This document shows positions 46,008 through 54,615 of a DNA stretch of 64,000 bases, piece by piece; the stretch's first letter is position 1, and the number at the start of each line of letters is the position of its first letter. Both the position numbers and the translations under genes were made by a program. The notes under the pieces are model-generated. The model made no database searches. It was not told the DNA's origin and saw only the letters and a list, made by a program, of their open reading frames with translations. The DNA comes from Devosia psychrophila (lineage in GTDB: Bacteria; Pseudomonadota; Alphaproteobacteria; Rhizobiales; Devosiaceae): the NCBI RefSeq assembly GCF_000971275.1, contig NZ_LAPV01000076.1, forward strand, positions 1-64,000, read 5' to 3'.

Positions 46008-46447
46008 TTATGCAAGTTCCTGTGCTGGGCCCCGAAGAGTTGCGATCGACCTCACACCACCGATACCCCCGTCAATCGCCTGCAGCCGTGCCAATTCGTC
46101 AGCGAACGGCTGGTAGATGGCTCGCCTGCCGCCCCACCGCCGAGCTCAAGCAATCCGTTCTGGCATGGGCGATTACTGTCCCAACCGAAATGGTTGAGTA
46201 CGGGGTAAAGGCATAGGCCCTCCATTGGCACGCCCTTGGCGCGGGCCAGCTCTACCTCTGCTGCAACATAGCGCAGCCATGCCGGGCGGGCGTCGAATTC
46301 GATACCCGTCTCCGCCAGCAACACGGGTCGCCCATAGCGGCCGTGGATTTCCATCAGTAGCCGATGCAGGGGACGATATTGGCGGTGATGGCGATCAAGG
46401 GTGGGGCCACCGTTGGTTCCGTCAGGTGGTGGGAGAGCCCCGCTCAA
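46008..46447 (-). pseudogene. Remnant of a GH1-like glycosidase
   Basis: The C-terminal part of a beta-glucosidase-like protein is recognisable: GRYGRPVLLAETGIEFDARP (catalytic-type ETG), then ARAKGVPMEGLCLYPVLNHF and GWDSNRPCQNGLLE. After that the frame shifts, and the expected ending RAIYQPFADELARLQAID continues in another frame to a stop at 46008. The N-terminal barrel is absent, and the piece before GGPTLDRHH is not recognisable. The fragment therefore cannot encode a working enzyme. It sits 64 bases upstream of the SDR gene on the same strand. Confidence 0.7.
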
Positions 46448-46577
46448 TATTTCCGCGGCGGTTGTCGAAAATCGGCGGCGCCATTCGTTGCCTCAATACG
46501 AAAGACAACTCGACGGGCACTCAGTCTGGAATTAGCCCGCTCTTAAAGTGAATCGACATTTTGGGAAGGAAGCAGCC

Positions 46578-46925
46578 GTGAAATTCATGTGCCTGGTAAT
46601 CGTGGACCAAACCTTGGCCGACAAAATGCAGCCGGAAGACTGGGCTGTGATGGGCGAGCAGTCGCAGGCCTATGACAATTCGCTCATCGAGCGCGGCGCG
46701 TATGTGCACGCCGAAGCTCTGCAAGGCGCAGAGACAGCGCGCACCGTCCGCGTGCGTGATGGTGATGCAATGATAACCGACGGCCCGTTTGCCGAGAGCA
46801 AAGAGATAATCGGCGGATTCATCCTTGTCGATGTAGTCGATATCGACGCAGCCATGGAGATTGCCAAGAATATTCCCATGGCCCGATTGGGTGCGATTGA
46901 AGTCCGCCCGGTGATGACCTTCTGA
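46578..46925 (+). CDS. YCII/DGPF-domain protein
   Basis: 115 residues from a GTG at 46578 (MKFMCLVIVDQTLADKMQPE), with GGAAGGA about ten bases upstream. The pattern ARTVRVRDGDAMITDGPFAE followed by SKEIIGGFILVDV and a C-terminal EVRPVM is typical of the DGPF (YCII-related) family, small ferredoxin-like-fold proteins often found near ECF sigma factors. No sigma factor is adjacent. The biochemical role is not known. Confidence 0.85.
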   Translation: MKFMCLVIVDQTLADKMQPEDWAVMGEQSQAYDNSLIERGAYVHAEALQGAETARTVRVRDGDAMITDGPFAESKEIIGGFILVDVVDIDAAMEIAKNIPMARLGAIEVRPVMTF

Positions 46926-47162
46926 CAAAGCCTCGGCGACCGGGTGGGCTCATTCCGTCTCCGGTCGGCTCACCTACCGCCCTTGATCACTCCTCACCAT
47001 CGCCACGCTGTGGACGAATTTGGCTCACATAGGGATCGTTACAAACGCATGGATCGTTTTGACGATTTGCTGACGATCCATGCTCAAGAGTAACGCTGGC
47101 CGCGCAGACTGCACCCTGGTTTGGGAGCCACTGCTAGGGCGCCGCCACCGAGAGAGTATGCT

Positions 47163-47792
47163 TTGGTTCAATACAGATACACGTTGCTTGAGCATGTCGG
47201 CGATCCCCACCAATGGCGCTACACCTGGCAGATCAAGGACGACGTCAGCCTTGACAGCACCTGCAGTTTTTGCGGGCGCAATGCCTTGCGCGTCACCTAT
47301 GAAGTCACTCGTGGGACGGAGGTGGCGTGGGTTTGCGAGCATTGCGTTGCCCGGTACAATATCAGTGCCGATATCGACGGCGAGCCATTGGGGCCAAAGG
47401 AGGCGCGGGCCTATGCTCATGGCCTTACGGCCCGGCTCAAGCAGCAGACGTGCAAGGACATCATCCGCCGCATCCAGGATCAGCTTGTGGACGCGGATCT
47501 GGAGCCGGTCGCGGTTTATTTCGACCGCAACCTGCAGCTATCTCCGCATTGGGCCGCAAAGCTCTTTATGACCCTGGTGCAGATCGGCGAAGAGACCAAG
47601 GCACAGGTGTTCGAGGTCCAGACCCGCAGCAAAATCCATCAACGGGAGTTCGGCGATCTCGATGATCGAGAGCGCGGGCTGGTCTGGATCGCGCTGTCGC
47701 CGCAGCAGCGCCGTCGCCTCGCGTCACTTGGGTTTGCGCCCTTGGGAGCGCTTGTCCGCCGCAGCCTTTCGGTCCGGGTACCCCGGATCTAG
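47163..47792 (+). CDS. Hypothetical zinc-ribbon protein
   Basis: About 209 residues from a TTG at 47163 with AGAGAG upstream. The frame extends to 47121 and the true start is uncertain. The protein begins VQYRYTLLEHVGDPHQWRYT and has a two-pair zinc ribbon, CSFC near residue 35 and CEHC near 59. A helical C-terminal region follows (KLFMTLVQIGEETKAQVFEV), ending in a basic tail (RRSLSVRVPRI). I do not recognise the family. It could be a small DNA- or RNA-binding protein. It stands alone, with 237 bases of featureless DNA upstream and the exoF leader downstream. Confidence 0.65.
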   Translation: MVQYRYTLLEHVGDPHQWRYTWQIKDDVSLDSTCSFCGRNALRVTYEVTRGTEVAWVCEHCVARYNISADIDGEPLGPKEARAYAHGLTARLKQQTCKDIIRRIQDQLVDADLEPVAVYFDRNLQLSPHWAAKLFMTLVQIGEETKAQVFEVQTRSKIHQREFGDLDDRERGLVWIALSPQQRRRLASLGFAPLGALVRRSLSVRVPRI

Positions 47793-47889
47793 TTCGAGTT
47801 GTCCGCCTCGTGCATGTCAGCTCTTACCGGAGTGGCAAGTCTCTATTCCATACGAAATACTTATAATTTCCAATGACTTATAGATAGTG

Positions 47890-47907
47890 TCCGCCTAACT
47901 TGGCGGA
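47890..47907. promoter_or_regulatory. Short inverted repeat in the exoF leader region
   Basis: TCCGCC and GGCGGA flank TAACTT, about 83 bases before the exoF start, in an otherwise gene-free 197-base stretch. It may be an operator or the terminator of the upstream gene; no T-run follows. Confidence 0.35.
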
Positions 47908-47989
47908 ACCCTGCCATTTGGCCGCCCCATTGCGGGCGTGATCGATATCAACAATCCTCGCACTGACGATCAGTAGCGAGGATGGGTGT

Positions 47990-49222
47990 TTGACAGCGAC
48001 TACCCCACGAGGAAATCGACCGACATTGCGTCTTGCACTCGGCCTTGCCATTGGCATGGTTTGGATGGGCGGGGCGCAGGCCGCGTCGCCTTACAAGCTG
48101 GGTGTATCCGACACGCTCCGGATCAAGGTCGTGCAATGGAAAGCCGGCAGTTCCACCTTTGAGGAATGGACGGCGCTGAGCGGAGAATATGTCGTCGGGG
48201 CCGACGGCACGGTCAATTTCCCCATGCTCAACCCTATCGAAGGCGCCGGCAAGACCAGCAGCGATCTGGCGGCTGTGCTGGGCGCGACCTTGCAGCAGAC
48301 CCTGGGCCTCAGCACTGCCCCCACGGTAACCGTGGAAATATCCACCTATGGTCCGATCTATGTGACGGGTGATGTTGGAACTCCGGGCGAATATCCATTC
48401 GCGCCTAACCTCACCGTGGTCAAAGCCATCGCGCTGGCCGGCGGCGAGCGCCGAAGCACCGAAGCAGTCGCCCGGCCGGAGCGGGAAATGCTCACCACAT
48501 CGGGCGCGCTGACCGTTCTGCTGGAGGAACACCGCCGTTTGCTGGTCCGCCGGGCCCGTCTCGACGCGGAACTTTCAGGACTAGAGCAGATCGCCGTGCC
48601 GCCCGAACTGGACGGCGCGCCGGATGTGGGCGCCTTGGTCGGGTCCGAAACCGCCATCCTGTCAGCGCAGAGACGACAGGCTGAGGCGCAGTCGACCTCG
48701 CTGACCGATCAGGTGTCTCTGCTCAACCGGCAAATCGAGGCTTTTGGCCAAAAGCAGACTGGCACCGAAGCGCAGCTGGCCAGCGCACGCGACCAGCTCG
48801 AAAAGATCACAGCACTGTCCGACGACGGTCTTGCACTGGCGTCCCGCGTCACATCGCTACAGACCAGTGTCTCCGACCTGGAATCCCGGCTGCTCGATAC
48901 CCAGACCACCACCATGCAGGCCCAGCAGGATATCGCTGAGGCCGAGCGCGAACAGTCCCGGCTGACCGACCAACGGCTTTCCGACATGTCGCTGGAGCGC
49001 CAGACCGTCGATGGCCAGATTGCGGCCCTCCAACTCAAGATCGCTACCCAACAAGGTTTGGTGCAAGAGGCGGCGCTTTACACCGGAGTTTCTGTGGCAG
49101 GCCAAACAGCTCCCACCATCGCCTACAGCATCGTCCGCAATGGCGAAGAGGTCGCTGCGGACCTCAACACATCAATTGAAGCGGGCGACGTTGTGGTCGC
49201 GCGAGTGGAGCTGACACCATGA
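47990..49222 (+). CDS. exoF: Exopolysaccharide export protein ExoF
   Basis: 410 residues from a TTG at 47990, with GAGGA upstream; the nearby ATG at 47982 runs into a stop. A signal sequence (LALGLAIGMVWMGGAQA) is followed by the polysaccharide export domain (YKLGVSDTLRIKVVQW), an SLBB-like segment (PIYVTGDVGTPGEYPF) and a long coiled-coil (about residues 170-350). This matches ExoF-type Wza-related outer-envelope proteins of rhizobia, which lack a canonical lipobox. It guides polymer export together with ExoP and ExoQ. exoK overlaps its stop by four bases. Confidence 0.88.
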   Translation: MTATTPRGNRPTLRLALGLAIGMVWMGGAQAASPYKLGVSDTLRIKVVQWKAGSSTFEEWTALSGEYVVGADGTVNFPMLNPIEGAGKTSSDLAAVLGATLQQTLGLSTAPTVTVEISTYGPIYVTGDVGTPGEYPFAPNLTVVKAIALAGGERRSTEAVARPEREMLTTSGALTVLLEEHRRLLVRRARLDAELSGLEQIAVPPELDGAPDVGALVGSETAILSAQRRQAEAQSTSLTDQVSLLNRQIEAFGQKQTGTEAQLASARDQLEKITALSDDGLALASRVTSLQTSVSDLESRLLDTQTTTMQAQQDIAEAEREQSRLTDQRLSDMSLERQTVDGQIAALQLKIATQQGLVQEAALYTGVSVAGQTAPTIAYSIVRNGEEVAADLNTSIEAGDVVVARVELTP

Positions 49223-49998
49223 ACGCACGACGCCTGTTATTCACATTGGGCGCGCTGGCATTGACCCAGTCGGGCCCGGCTTTTGCGCAAGGTACCGCCT
49301 TCCGCGACGACTTTGACACGCTCGATGCCGGGCGCTGGTATGTCTCCGATGGCTGGAGCAATGGCGCGCACCAGAACTGCACATGGTCCACCGACCAGAC
49401 CAAGGCTGTCGGTGGCCAGCTCAAGGTCGGCTTCGCCCCTGTTCCAAAGGGCGATCGGCAGTATCGTTGTGGCGAAATCCAGACCCGAACAGCCTATGGC
49501 TATGGCACCTATGAAACGCGCATGAAGACGCCGTCCGGATCGGGGCTCAATGCAGCGTTCTTCACCTATATCGGACCTCAGCAAAGCAAGCCGCATGACG
49601 AGATCGACTTCGAAGTGCTGCTGCGCAACACCGCCCAGGTCGACACCACCACATTCGTCAAAGGCAAGAGTGGCGACGGCACAACCGGCGGCGGCCAGTC
49701 GCATACCTTGCCCGGTCCATCGGACGCTGATTTCATCACCTATGCCTTCACTTGGGAGCCGGGAAGCATACGCTTCTACATCGATGGCGCACTGGTCCGC
49801 ACCATGGACGATCCAAAAACCATCCCCACCAATCCGCAGCGTATTTTCTTCAGCCTGTGGGGCTCCGACACGCTGACCGACTGGATGGGCAGCTTTACTC
49901 CCGTTACAGCCCCTATCGCACTTGAAGTGGACTGGGTGGCCTTCACCCCGCTCGGGGAAAGCTGCGCTTTCGACGGTTCCATCCTGTGCCAGAACTGA
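49219..49998 (+). CDS. exoK: Secreted GH16 endo-beta-glycanase ExoK
   Basis: 259 residues with a signal peptide (MNARRLLFTLGALALTQSGP, cleaved after AFAQ) and a GH16 fold. The catalytic motif E128-I-D-F-E132 is intact (HDEIDFEVL), with GYGTYETRMK and FTWEPGSIRFYIDG also typical. ExoK-type beta-1,3-1,4-glycanases cut nascent succinoglycan to lower molecular weight. It overlaps exoF and is followed by exoV after ten bases. Confidence 0.92.
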   Translation: MNARRLLFTLGALALTQSGPAFAQGTAFRDDFDTLDAGRWYVSDGWSNGAHQNCTWSTDQTKAVGGQLKVGFAPVPKGDRQYRCGEIQTRTAYGYGTYETRMKTPSGSGLNAAFFTYIGPQQSKPHDEIDFEVLLRNTAQVDTTTFVKGKSGDGTTGGGQSHTLPGPSDADFITYAFTWEPGSIRFYIDGALVRTMDDPKTIPTNPQRIFFSLWGSDTLTDWMGSFTPVTAPIALEVDWVAFTPLGESCAFDGSILCQN

Positions 49999-50008
49999 GG
50001 ACGACAAC

Positions 50009-50902
50009 ATGAAACTGGTGTTCTTTCGCGGCAAAGTGCCCAATTTCGGCGACGAGTTGAACCTGCATGTCTGGCCAGCTTTGCTACCCAAGGGGTTTCT
50101 CGACGAAGACGAGTCCGAGTTGTTCGTCGGCATTGGCTCGATCATCGGCGACCACCTGCCCGCCAAATCGCGCAAGTTCGTCATGGGCTCGGGCTATGCC
50201 GGCTATATGGGCCTGCCCGACGTGCATGACGGCACTTGGGATATCCGCTTCGTGCGCGGCCCCAATACCGCCAAGACGCTGAACATCGACCCGGGGCTAT
50301 CGATCTGCGACAGCGCCGTGCTGCTGCGGGCCATGGACCTGCCGGCTCCCGACAAGAGCGTAGGCGTCGCCTTCATGCCGCATTATGAAAGCCTGGAGCG
50401 CGGCAATTGGGTGGAAGCCTGTCGCCAGGCAGGGATTACGCTGATCGACGCCACCGAGCCGGTCGAGAAGGTGCTGAGCCAGATCCAGGGCGCACGCCTT
50501 CTGATCACCGAAGCCATGCACGGCGCCATCGTCGCCGATGCCCTGCGCACGCCCTGGATCGGCGCAAAGCCGATCTATGGCGGGCATCACAAGAAGTGGC
50601 TGGACTGGGCGGGTGCGCTCGATCTCGACGTGCGGCTCAACGATCTCAAGCCGAGCAGCGTTCTGGAATATTACATTTCCAAGACCGGCCGTGGTGGCGC
50701 CATGGGCAAAATTGGTCGCCTCAGTGGGTCGCCGGTTGCGGCTCTGCCCAACAAGATATTGACCAACGTCGCGGCCACCCATCTCGATCAAATGGCACGT
50801 CTCGAACCGCAGCTCAGCAGCGACTCGATGATCCTTCGGGTTACCGAGCGGGCACGAGATGCGGTGGATGGTTTTGTGCGCAGCCGGGTAGCAGCGGCCT
50901 AG
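50009..50902 (+). CDS. exoV: Polysaccharide pyruvyl transferase ExoV
   Basis: 297 residues from the ATG at 50009 (MKLVFFRGKVPNFGDELNLH), the usual ExoV beginning. The GIGSIIGD, RGPNTAKTL and ITEAMHGAIVADALRTPWI segments match the polysaccharide pyruvyl transferase domain. It adds a ketal pyruvate from phosphoenolpyruvate to a terminal sugar of the repeat unit, giving the polymer negative charge. The stop codon shares the CTAG with the stop of the convergent exoT gene. Confidence 0.93.
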   Translation: MKLVFFRGKVPNFGDELNLHVWPALLPKGFLDEDESELFVGIGSIIGDHLPAKSRKFVMGSGYAGYMGLPDVHDGTWDIRFVRGPNTAKTLNIDPGLSICDSAVLLRAMDLPAPDKSVGVAFMPHYESLERGNWVEACRQAGITLIDATEPVEKVLSQIQGARLLITEAMHGAIVADALRTPWIGAKPIYGGHHKKWLDWAGALDLDVRLNDLKPSSVLEYYISKTGRGGAMGKIGRLSGSPVAALPNKILTNVAATHLDQMARLEPQLSSDSMILRVTERARDAVDGFVRSRVAAA

Positions 50903-52374
50903 CGTCTGCGGCGGACAAAACCCGTCAGGGTTTTGATCTGACCTCTTCCCAACACCACGATGATGGCGCCGTAGCTCAAAGCTGCGGCGCCTATTGTTGT
51001 GACCAAACGCAGCAGCGGGTCAGCGGTCGCCAGTTCGAGCTGCACGAACCAACCACAGAGGCCCATGGTGAGGGTGGCGAACACTGGCAAGGCAAAGGAC
51101 CGAAGGTAGGTCCATACCGAAATGTCGAGCATCCTGACCACCATGTAGAGCGTCGGCAGCCAGAGGGTCAGATTGAGGATGACGAGCGAGTTGGTGAGCG
51201 CGACGACGCCCCAGCCGGCGAACAGGAAGATGTAGAGGACGGTCACGGCCTGTTTGCCGAGAATATAGTAGAACCACAGGTTGGCATGGCCCTGACTGCG
51301 AATCAGCGATGATTGCAGGATGCCGACGGCGGTGAGCAGGCCGAGCACGCAGAATGCCTGAACCACTGGCACCGCCGAAATCCACGACTCGCCAAAGGCA
51401 AACGGGATCAGGTCCGGTGCCACCAGAGCCAGCCCCGAGAAGACCGGGAAGGCTACTACCGACGACGCGAAAGTGCCTAGCAGGTAGGCCTCGCGCAGTT
51501 TCTTCGGCTCGCTCTGCATCGACGACAGCAGGGAATAGGACACCAGATTTAACGCGCCGGCGATCAGGTCGGTGAGAATCTGGAAGATGCGGCGGGCGAA
51601 GCTGTAAATGCCGAGCCAGGTCGGCCCCATCAAGGTACCGATCAACAGCTGGTCGATGTTGATCGTCGTTATGAAGTGATTGCCGTTGGAGAAAAGGCCG
51701 AAGGCCCGCAGGTCGCGCAGTGCGCCCCGGTCGAACTGGAATTGCGGGAGCCACCGCGCGCCCACCATGGCCCCGATACAGGCCGCTATGGAGCCGGCCA
51801 GCTGCGAAAACGCCAGGGCCCATAGGCCGAAGCCGGCCCACAAAAGGCCCAAACAAACCAAAGCTGTGACCACCGATGCCACAGTGGTCCGAAGCGCCAG
51901 CATCTTGAACGACATCGTCCGCACGATCAGCGCATTGGGCACGGCGGCAGCCATGTCGAAAATAACCCGCGCACCGACAAGCGGGATGAGACTGGCCAGC
52001 AATGGCTGACCGGCCGCGTTGCCGATGAACGGCCCCGACACACAGAGCGCCGCATAGATAACGAGCGCCGCGCCCAGGCAGAGCCAGAATACCGTATTGA
52101 GATGGGCCGCGGTGATCTGCTGGCGCTGGATCAAGGCCTCGCGGAAACCGGCGGGCGCCAAGGCAACGCCTACACTGGCGATGCTGACGGCGAAGGCGAC
52201 GATGCCGAACTCGGTGGGCGATAGGACGCGCGAACTCGCGAGGAACACCAGAAAGCCCAGCACCCCGGGCACGAAGCTGCTGACCAGAGACCAGAGCGTA
52301 CCCTTGATCGCGGCGGCAGCCCGGCCTTTGGTCAGGTGATCGCGCCCTGCCGTGGTGTCTGTTGCAACGCTCAT
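50899..52374 (-). CDS. exoT: Polysaccharide repeat-unit flippase, ExoT/Wzx type
   Basis: 491 residues with about twelve to fourteen membrane helices of the MOP/polysaccharide-synthesis flippase family. The N-terminal LWSLVSSFVPGVLGFLVFLA and SRVLSPTEFGIVAFAVSIAS pieces are typical (leaving and joining of helix 1/2 with LSPxxFG). It would flip the lipid-linked oligosaccharide across the inner membrane. The start overlaps the upstream glycosyltransferase stop (ATGA), and its end overlaps exoV tail-to-tail. Confidence 0.88.
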   Translation of the reverse strand: MSVATDTTAGRDHLTKGRAAAAIKGTLWSLVSSFVPGVLGFLVFLASSRVLSPTEFGIVAFAVSIASVGVALAPAGFREALIQRQQITAAHLNTVFWLCLGAALVIYAALCVSGPFIGNAAGQPLLASLIPLVGARVIFDMAAAVPNALIVRTMSFKMLALRTTVASVVTALVCLGLLWAGFGLWALAFSQLAGSIAACIGAMVGARWLPQFQFDRGALRDLRAFGLFSNGNHFITTINIDQLLIGTLMGPTWLGIYSFARRIFQILTDLIAGALNLVSYSLLSSMQSEPKKLREAYLLGTFASSVVAFPVFSGLALVAPDLIPFAFGESWISAVPVVQAFCVLGLLTAVGILQSSLIRSQGHANLWFYYILGKQAVTVLYIFLFAGWGVVALTNSLVILNLTLWLPTLYMVVRMLDISVWTYLRSFALPVFATLTMGLCGWFVQLELATADPLLRLVTTIGAAALSYGAIIVVLGRGQIKTLTGFVRRRR

Positions 52375-53372
52375 GCGGGGTGAATCGGCCTGCGCTCACG
52401 CGACGCAACGAAGCGGTCGAAATCTGGCGTGAGACGTCCGAGCGTGCGGATCATCAGGCCGCGGGCGCGATGCCGCAGCGCATCGAGCGGGGACATATGT
52501 TCGCCCAGTCCCTGATGGATGAGGGCCTTGGCAACATGTGTCGCTCGCACCCCGGCAGGAGCGGCAAAGCGTGGATTGGTCAGGAATTGCGCCTGGCGCT
52601 GCGGGCTGGTCTCGGTCCACACCTTCTGACGCAATGCCTGAACGGCGCGTTTCAGGTCCAGTTCACGCCGCAAATACCCGGCATTGAGCTCGGCATTGCG
52701 CGTGGTCTGCTCGGCGTTCTCCGCCCACACCGCAAGCGGCGTCATGGCCACATAGACCGGCTCGGCAATCGAATAGGTGCGCAAGTACTCCTGCAAAGTT
52801 GCCGTGCAGGGATACTGGATTTCCAGCAACGAGCGCGCTCGCACCGACCAGAACAGCCCGCCGTTCGAGACGCCGATCCCCGCCAGTAATGCGAGCCTGA
52901 ACTCCCCGGACTCATAGTGACCTTCCGTGAACAGATCGTCGAGCACGCCGGTGGTGCCGACTTTGGCTGAGTCGGTACCGCTGGCGTATTCCACCACCTG
53001 ATTGCGCAGCACGATCTCGACCTGCTCGCGGCGAGCCAGCGCGATGTTTTTGGCGCAGAATTCGGGAGTTATGTAATTGTCGTCCTCGACCACGCAGAAG
53101 AATTCCGCCTCACGAGGGTTTTCGGCCGTGAAGCAGTGGTCGATATTGCGGGAGGCAAACAGCTGCGGCTTGTTGGCCGTGTAGTGGATGCGTGGATCGG
53201 CCAGTTCGGCCACGACATAGCGGCCAGCCTCGGAGGGGTCATCGTCGTAGACATCGCAGACCCAGTCCTCCGATGTCTGGTCGATCATCGAATGCAGCGC
53301 GCGGCGCAGGGCCAGCGGCCGCTTATAGGTGGGCGTGCGGAAGTGAACGCGGTCGGTCTGGTATCGCGACAT
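52371..53372 (-). CDS. Family 2 glycosyltransferase of the exo cluster
   Basis: 333 residues, a GT-A fold enzyme. The nucleotide-binding start is DRVHFRTPTYKRPLALRRAL, with DVYDDDPSE and VVEDDNYITPEFC as the DxD-type metal site. It should add one sugar to the lipid-linked exopolysaccharide unit on the cytoplasmic side. The start at 53372 lies 50 bases inside the 3' end of exoQ, an unusually long overlap, but the conserved text begins close to this ATG. I cannot match it confidently to ExoU or ExoW. Confidence 0.82.
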   Translation of the reverse strand: MSRYQTDRVHFRTPTYKRPLALRRALHSMIDQTSEDWVCDVYDDDPSEAGRYVVAELADPRIHYTANKPQLFASRNIDHCFTAENPREAEFFCVVEDDNYITPEFCAKNIALARREQVEIVLRNQVVEYASGTDSAKVGTTGVLDDLFTEGHYESGEFRLALLAGIGVSNGGLFWSVRARSLLEIQYPCTATLQEYLRTYSIAEPVYVAMTPLAVWAENAEQTTRNAELNAGYLRRELDLKRAVQALRQKVWTETSPQRQAQFLTNPRFAAPAGVRATHVAKALIHQGLGEHMSPLDALRHRARGLMIRTLGRLTPDFDRFVASRERRPIHPA

Positions 53373-54615
53373 GGCTCAAAGCTCCTCTAGAAAGACGTGG
53401 CCGGTGGGCGGCATCGGCCGGTTTACGCAGGGCGACAAGCCCGGCAAGCGCATAGATCAGCGTGGCAACGCCCATGATCGTGCGAATGGAGAATTCAAAG
53501 AACACCTCCACCTCGATGAAGCTGCGCAAGATCATCAAAGTCTGTAGAGCCAGCAGCAGGGCATTGGGCGCGGTGGGGCGCGCCAGGGTGTAAATACCCA
53601 TCAGCAGCGCGCCGCCATACATGATGGCGATTTGCAGCCCGAGCCCGACCAGCCCGATTTCGACGGCGTTGGAAATGTAGGTGTTATGAAAGTTGAAGCC
53701 GGCGCCGGAGGGGACGTCGAACATGGCCCACAGTTCCTCGGCGGGCGCGAAGCCGATCACCCAGAACGAGCGATAGCCCAGCCCCTGCAGCGGCCTTTCG
53801 GCGATGTAGCTCAGCCCCGTCGCCCATAGCTCGGTGCGGCCGGTCAGCGTCGCGTCCTTGCCCGATCCTTCAAGGATATCGGTGAGCAGCGTATCGCCCA
53901 TGGTGGTGATCAGCAGCGCCAGCGCGGCACCGATCAGCAGCAGCATCGACAACATGAACACCCGCTGCATGCCGCTGAGGCGCGCCGAAAGCACGCTCAG
54001 CAGCACGACGCCGATGCAGGGCAGTACCATCATGCTGGCGCCTGCCGATTGCGCCAGCACCAGTAGCGGCGCCGAAGACCCAGCACCTGCCAGCCCCAAC
54101 AGACGGAGCGCCCAATGGGACTTTCTATCGGCCGCGACGGCTACCGAGATCAGCGCGAATACCGCGATATGGGCGGCAAAGGCGTTCTTGCTGCCGAACA
54201 CGCCCAGCCAGGCGCCAAAGGCCCCGGTCCGTCCGAACAGGATGCTGGCGATAACGCCGATGCCATAGACCAAGAACATCAGCCGCATCAGTGACGCCGT
54301 CGATAGCCGTCCGGTCATCACCACCGCAAAGATGAAGGTGAAGGTCAGCTGCAAGCCATAGCGCAGCGAATTGCTGGGATATTGCGACCACAGCGCGGTC
54401 AGCAGGCAATAGGCCGGCAACAGCAGCACGAACCACCAGCGGCGAACGCTATCCATGCTGGCTGACACATTGCTGACGATCAGCAGCCCGCCGCAGCCCA
54501 TAAAGGTCAGCGCCGCCAGCGAGCCAAACATGGCATTGAGCACCAAGGCAGCAAAGGCGCCAAAGGTCAGCAGATAGGCCTGGTTGATGGTGAGTTGATA
54601 GGGCGATGCGCTCAT
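53323..54615 (-). CDS. exoQ: Exopolysaccharide polymerase ExoQ (O-antigen ligase family)
   Basis: 430 residues with ten or more membrane helices and the Wzy_C/O-antigen-ligase core GRTELWATGLSYIAERPLQG, then GFNFHNTYISNAVEIGL. The histidine in HNTY is the conserved periplasmic-loop residue. It polymerises repeat units in the periplasm. The last 40 residues are hydrophilic and read into the next gene by 50 bases. The start overlaps the exoO stop by four bases. Confidence 0.9.
   Translation of the reverse strand: MSASPYQLTINQAYLLTFGAFAALVLNAMFGSLAALTFMGCGGLLIVSNVSASMDSVRRWWFVLLLPAYCLLTALWSQYPSNSLRYGLQLTFTFIFAVVMTGRLSTASLMRLMFLVYGIGVIASILFGRTGAFGAWLGVFGSKNAFAAHIAVFALISVAVAADRKSHWALRLLGLAGAGSSAPLLVLAQSAGASMMVLPCIGVVLLSVLSARLSGMQRVFMLSMLLLIGAALALLITTMGDTLLTDILEGSGKDATLTGRTELWATGLSYIAERPLQGLGYRSFWVIGFAPAEELWAMFDVPSGAGFNFHNTYISNAVEIGLVGLGLQIAIMYGGALLMGIYTLARPTAPNALLLALQTLMILRSFIEVEVFFEFSIRTIMGVATLIYALAGLVALRKPADAAHRPRLSRGALSHVAIPDRPRSLPHAHL

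Noticed and set aside
46225..46551. 108-codon plus-strand frame opposite the glycosidase remnant
   Set aside because: No homology and low-complexity Arg/Gly composition. The minus strand carries the recognisable glycosidase text.
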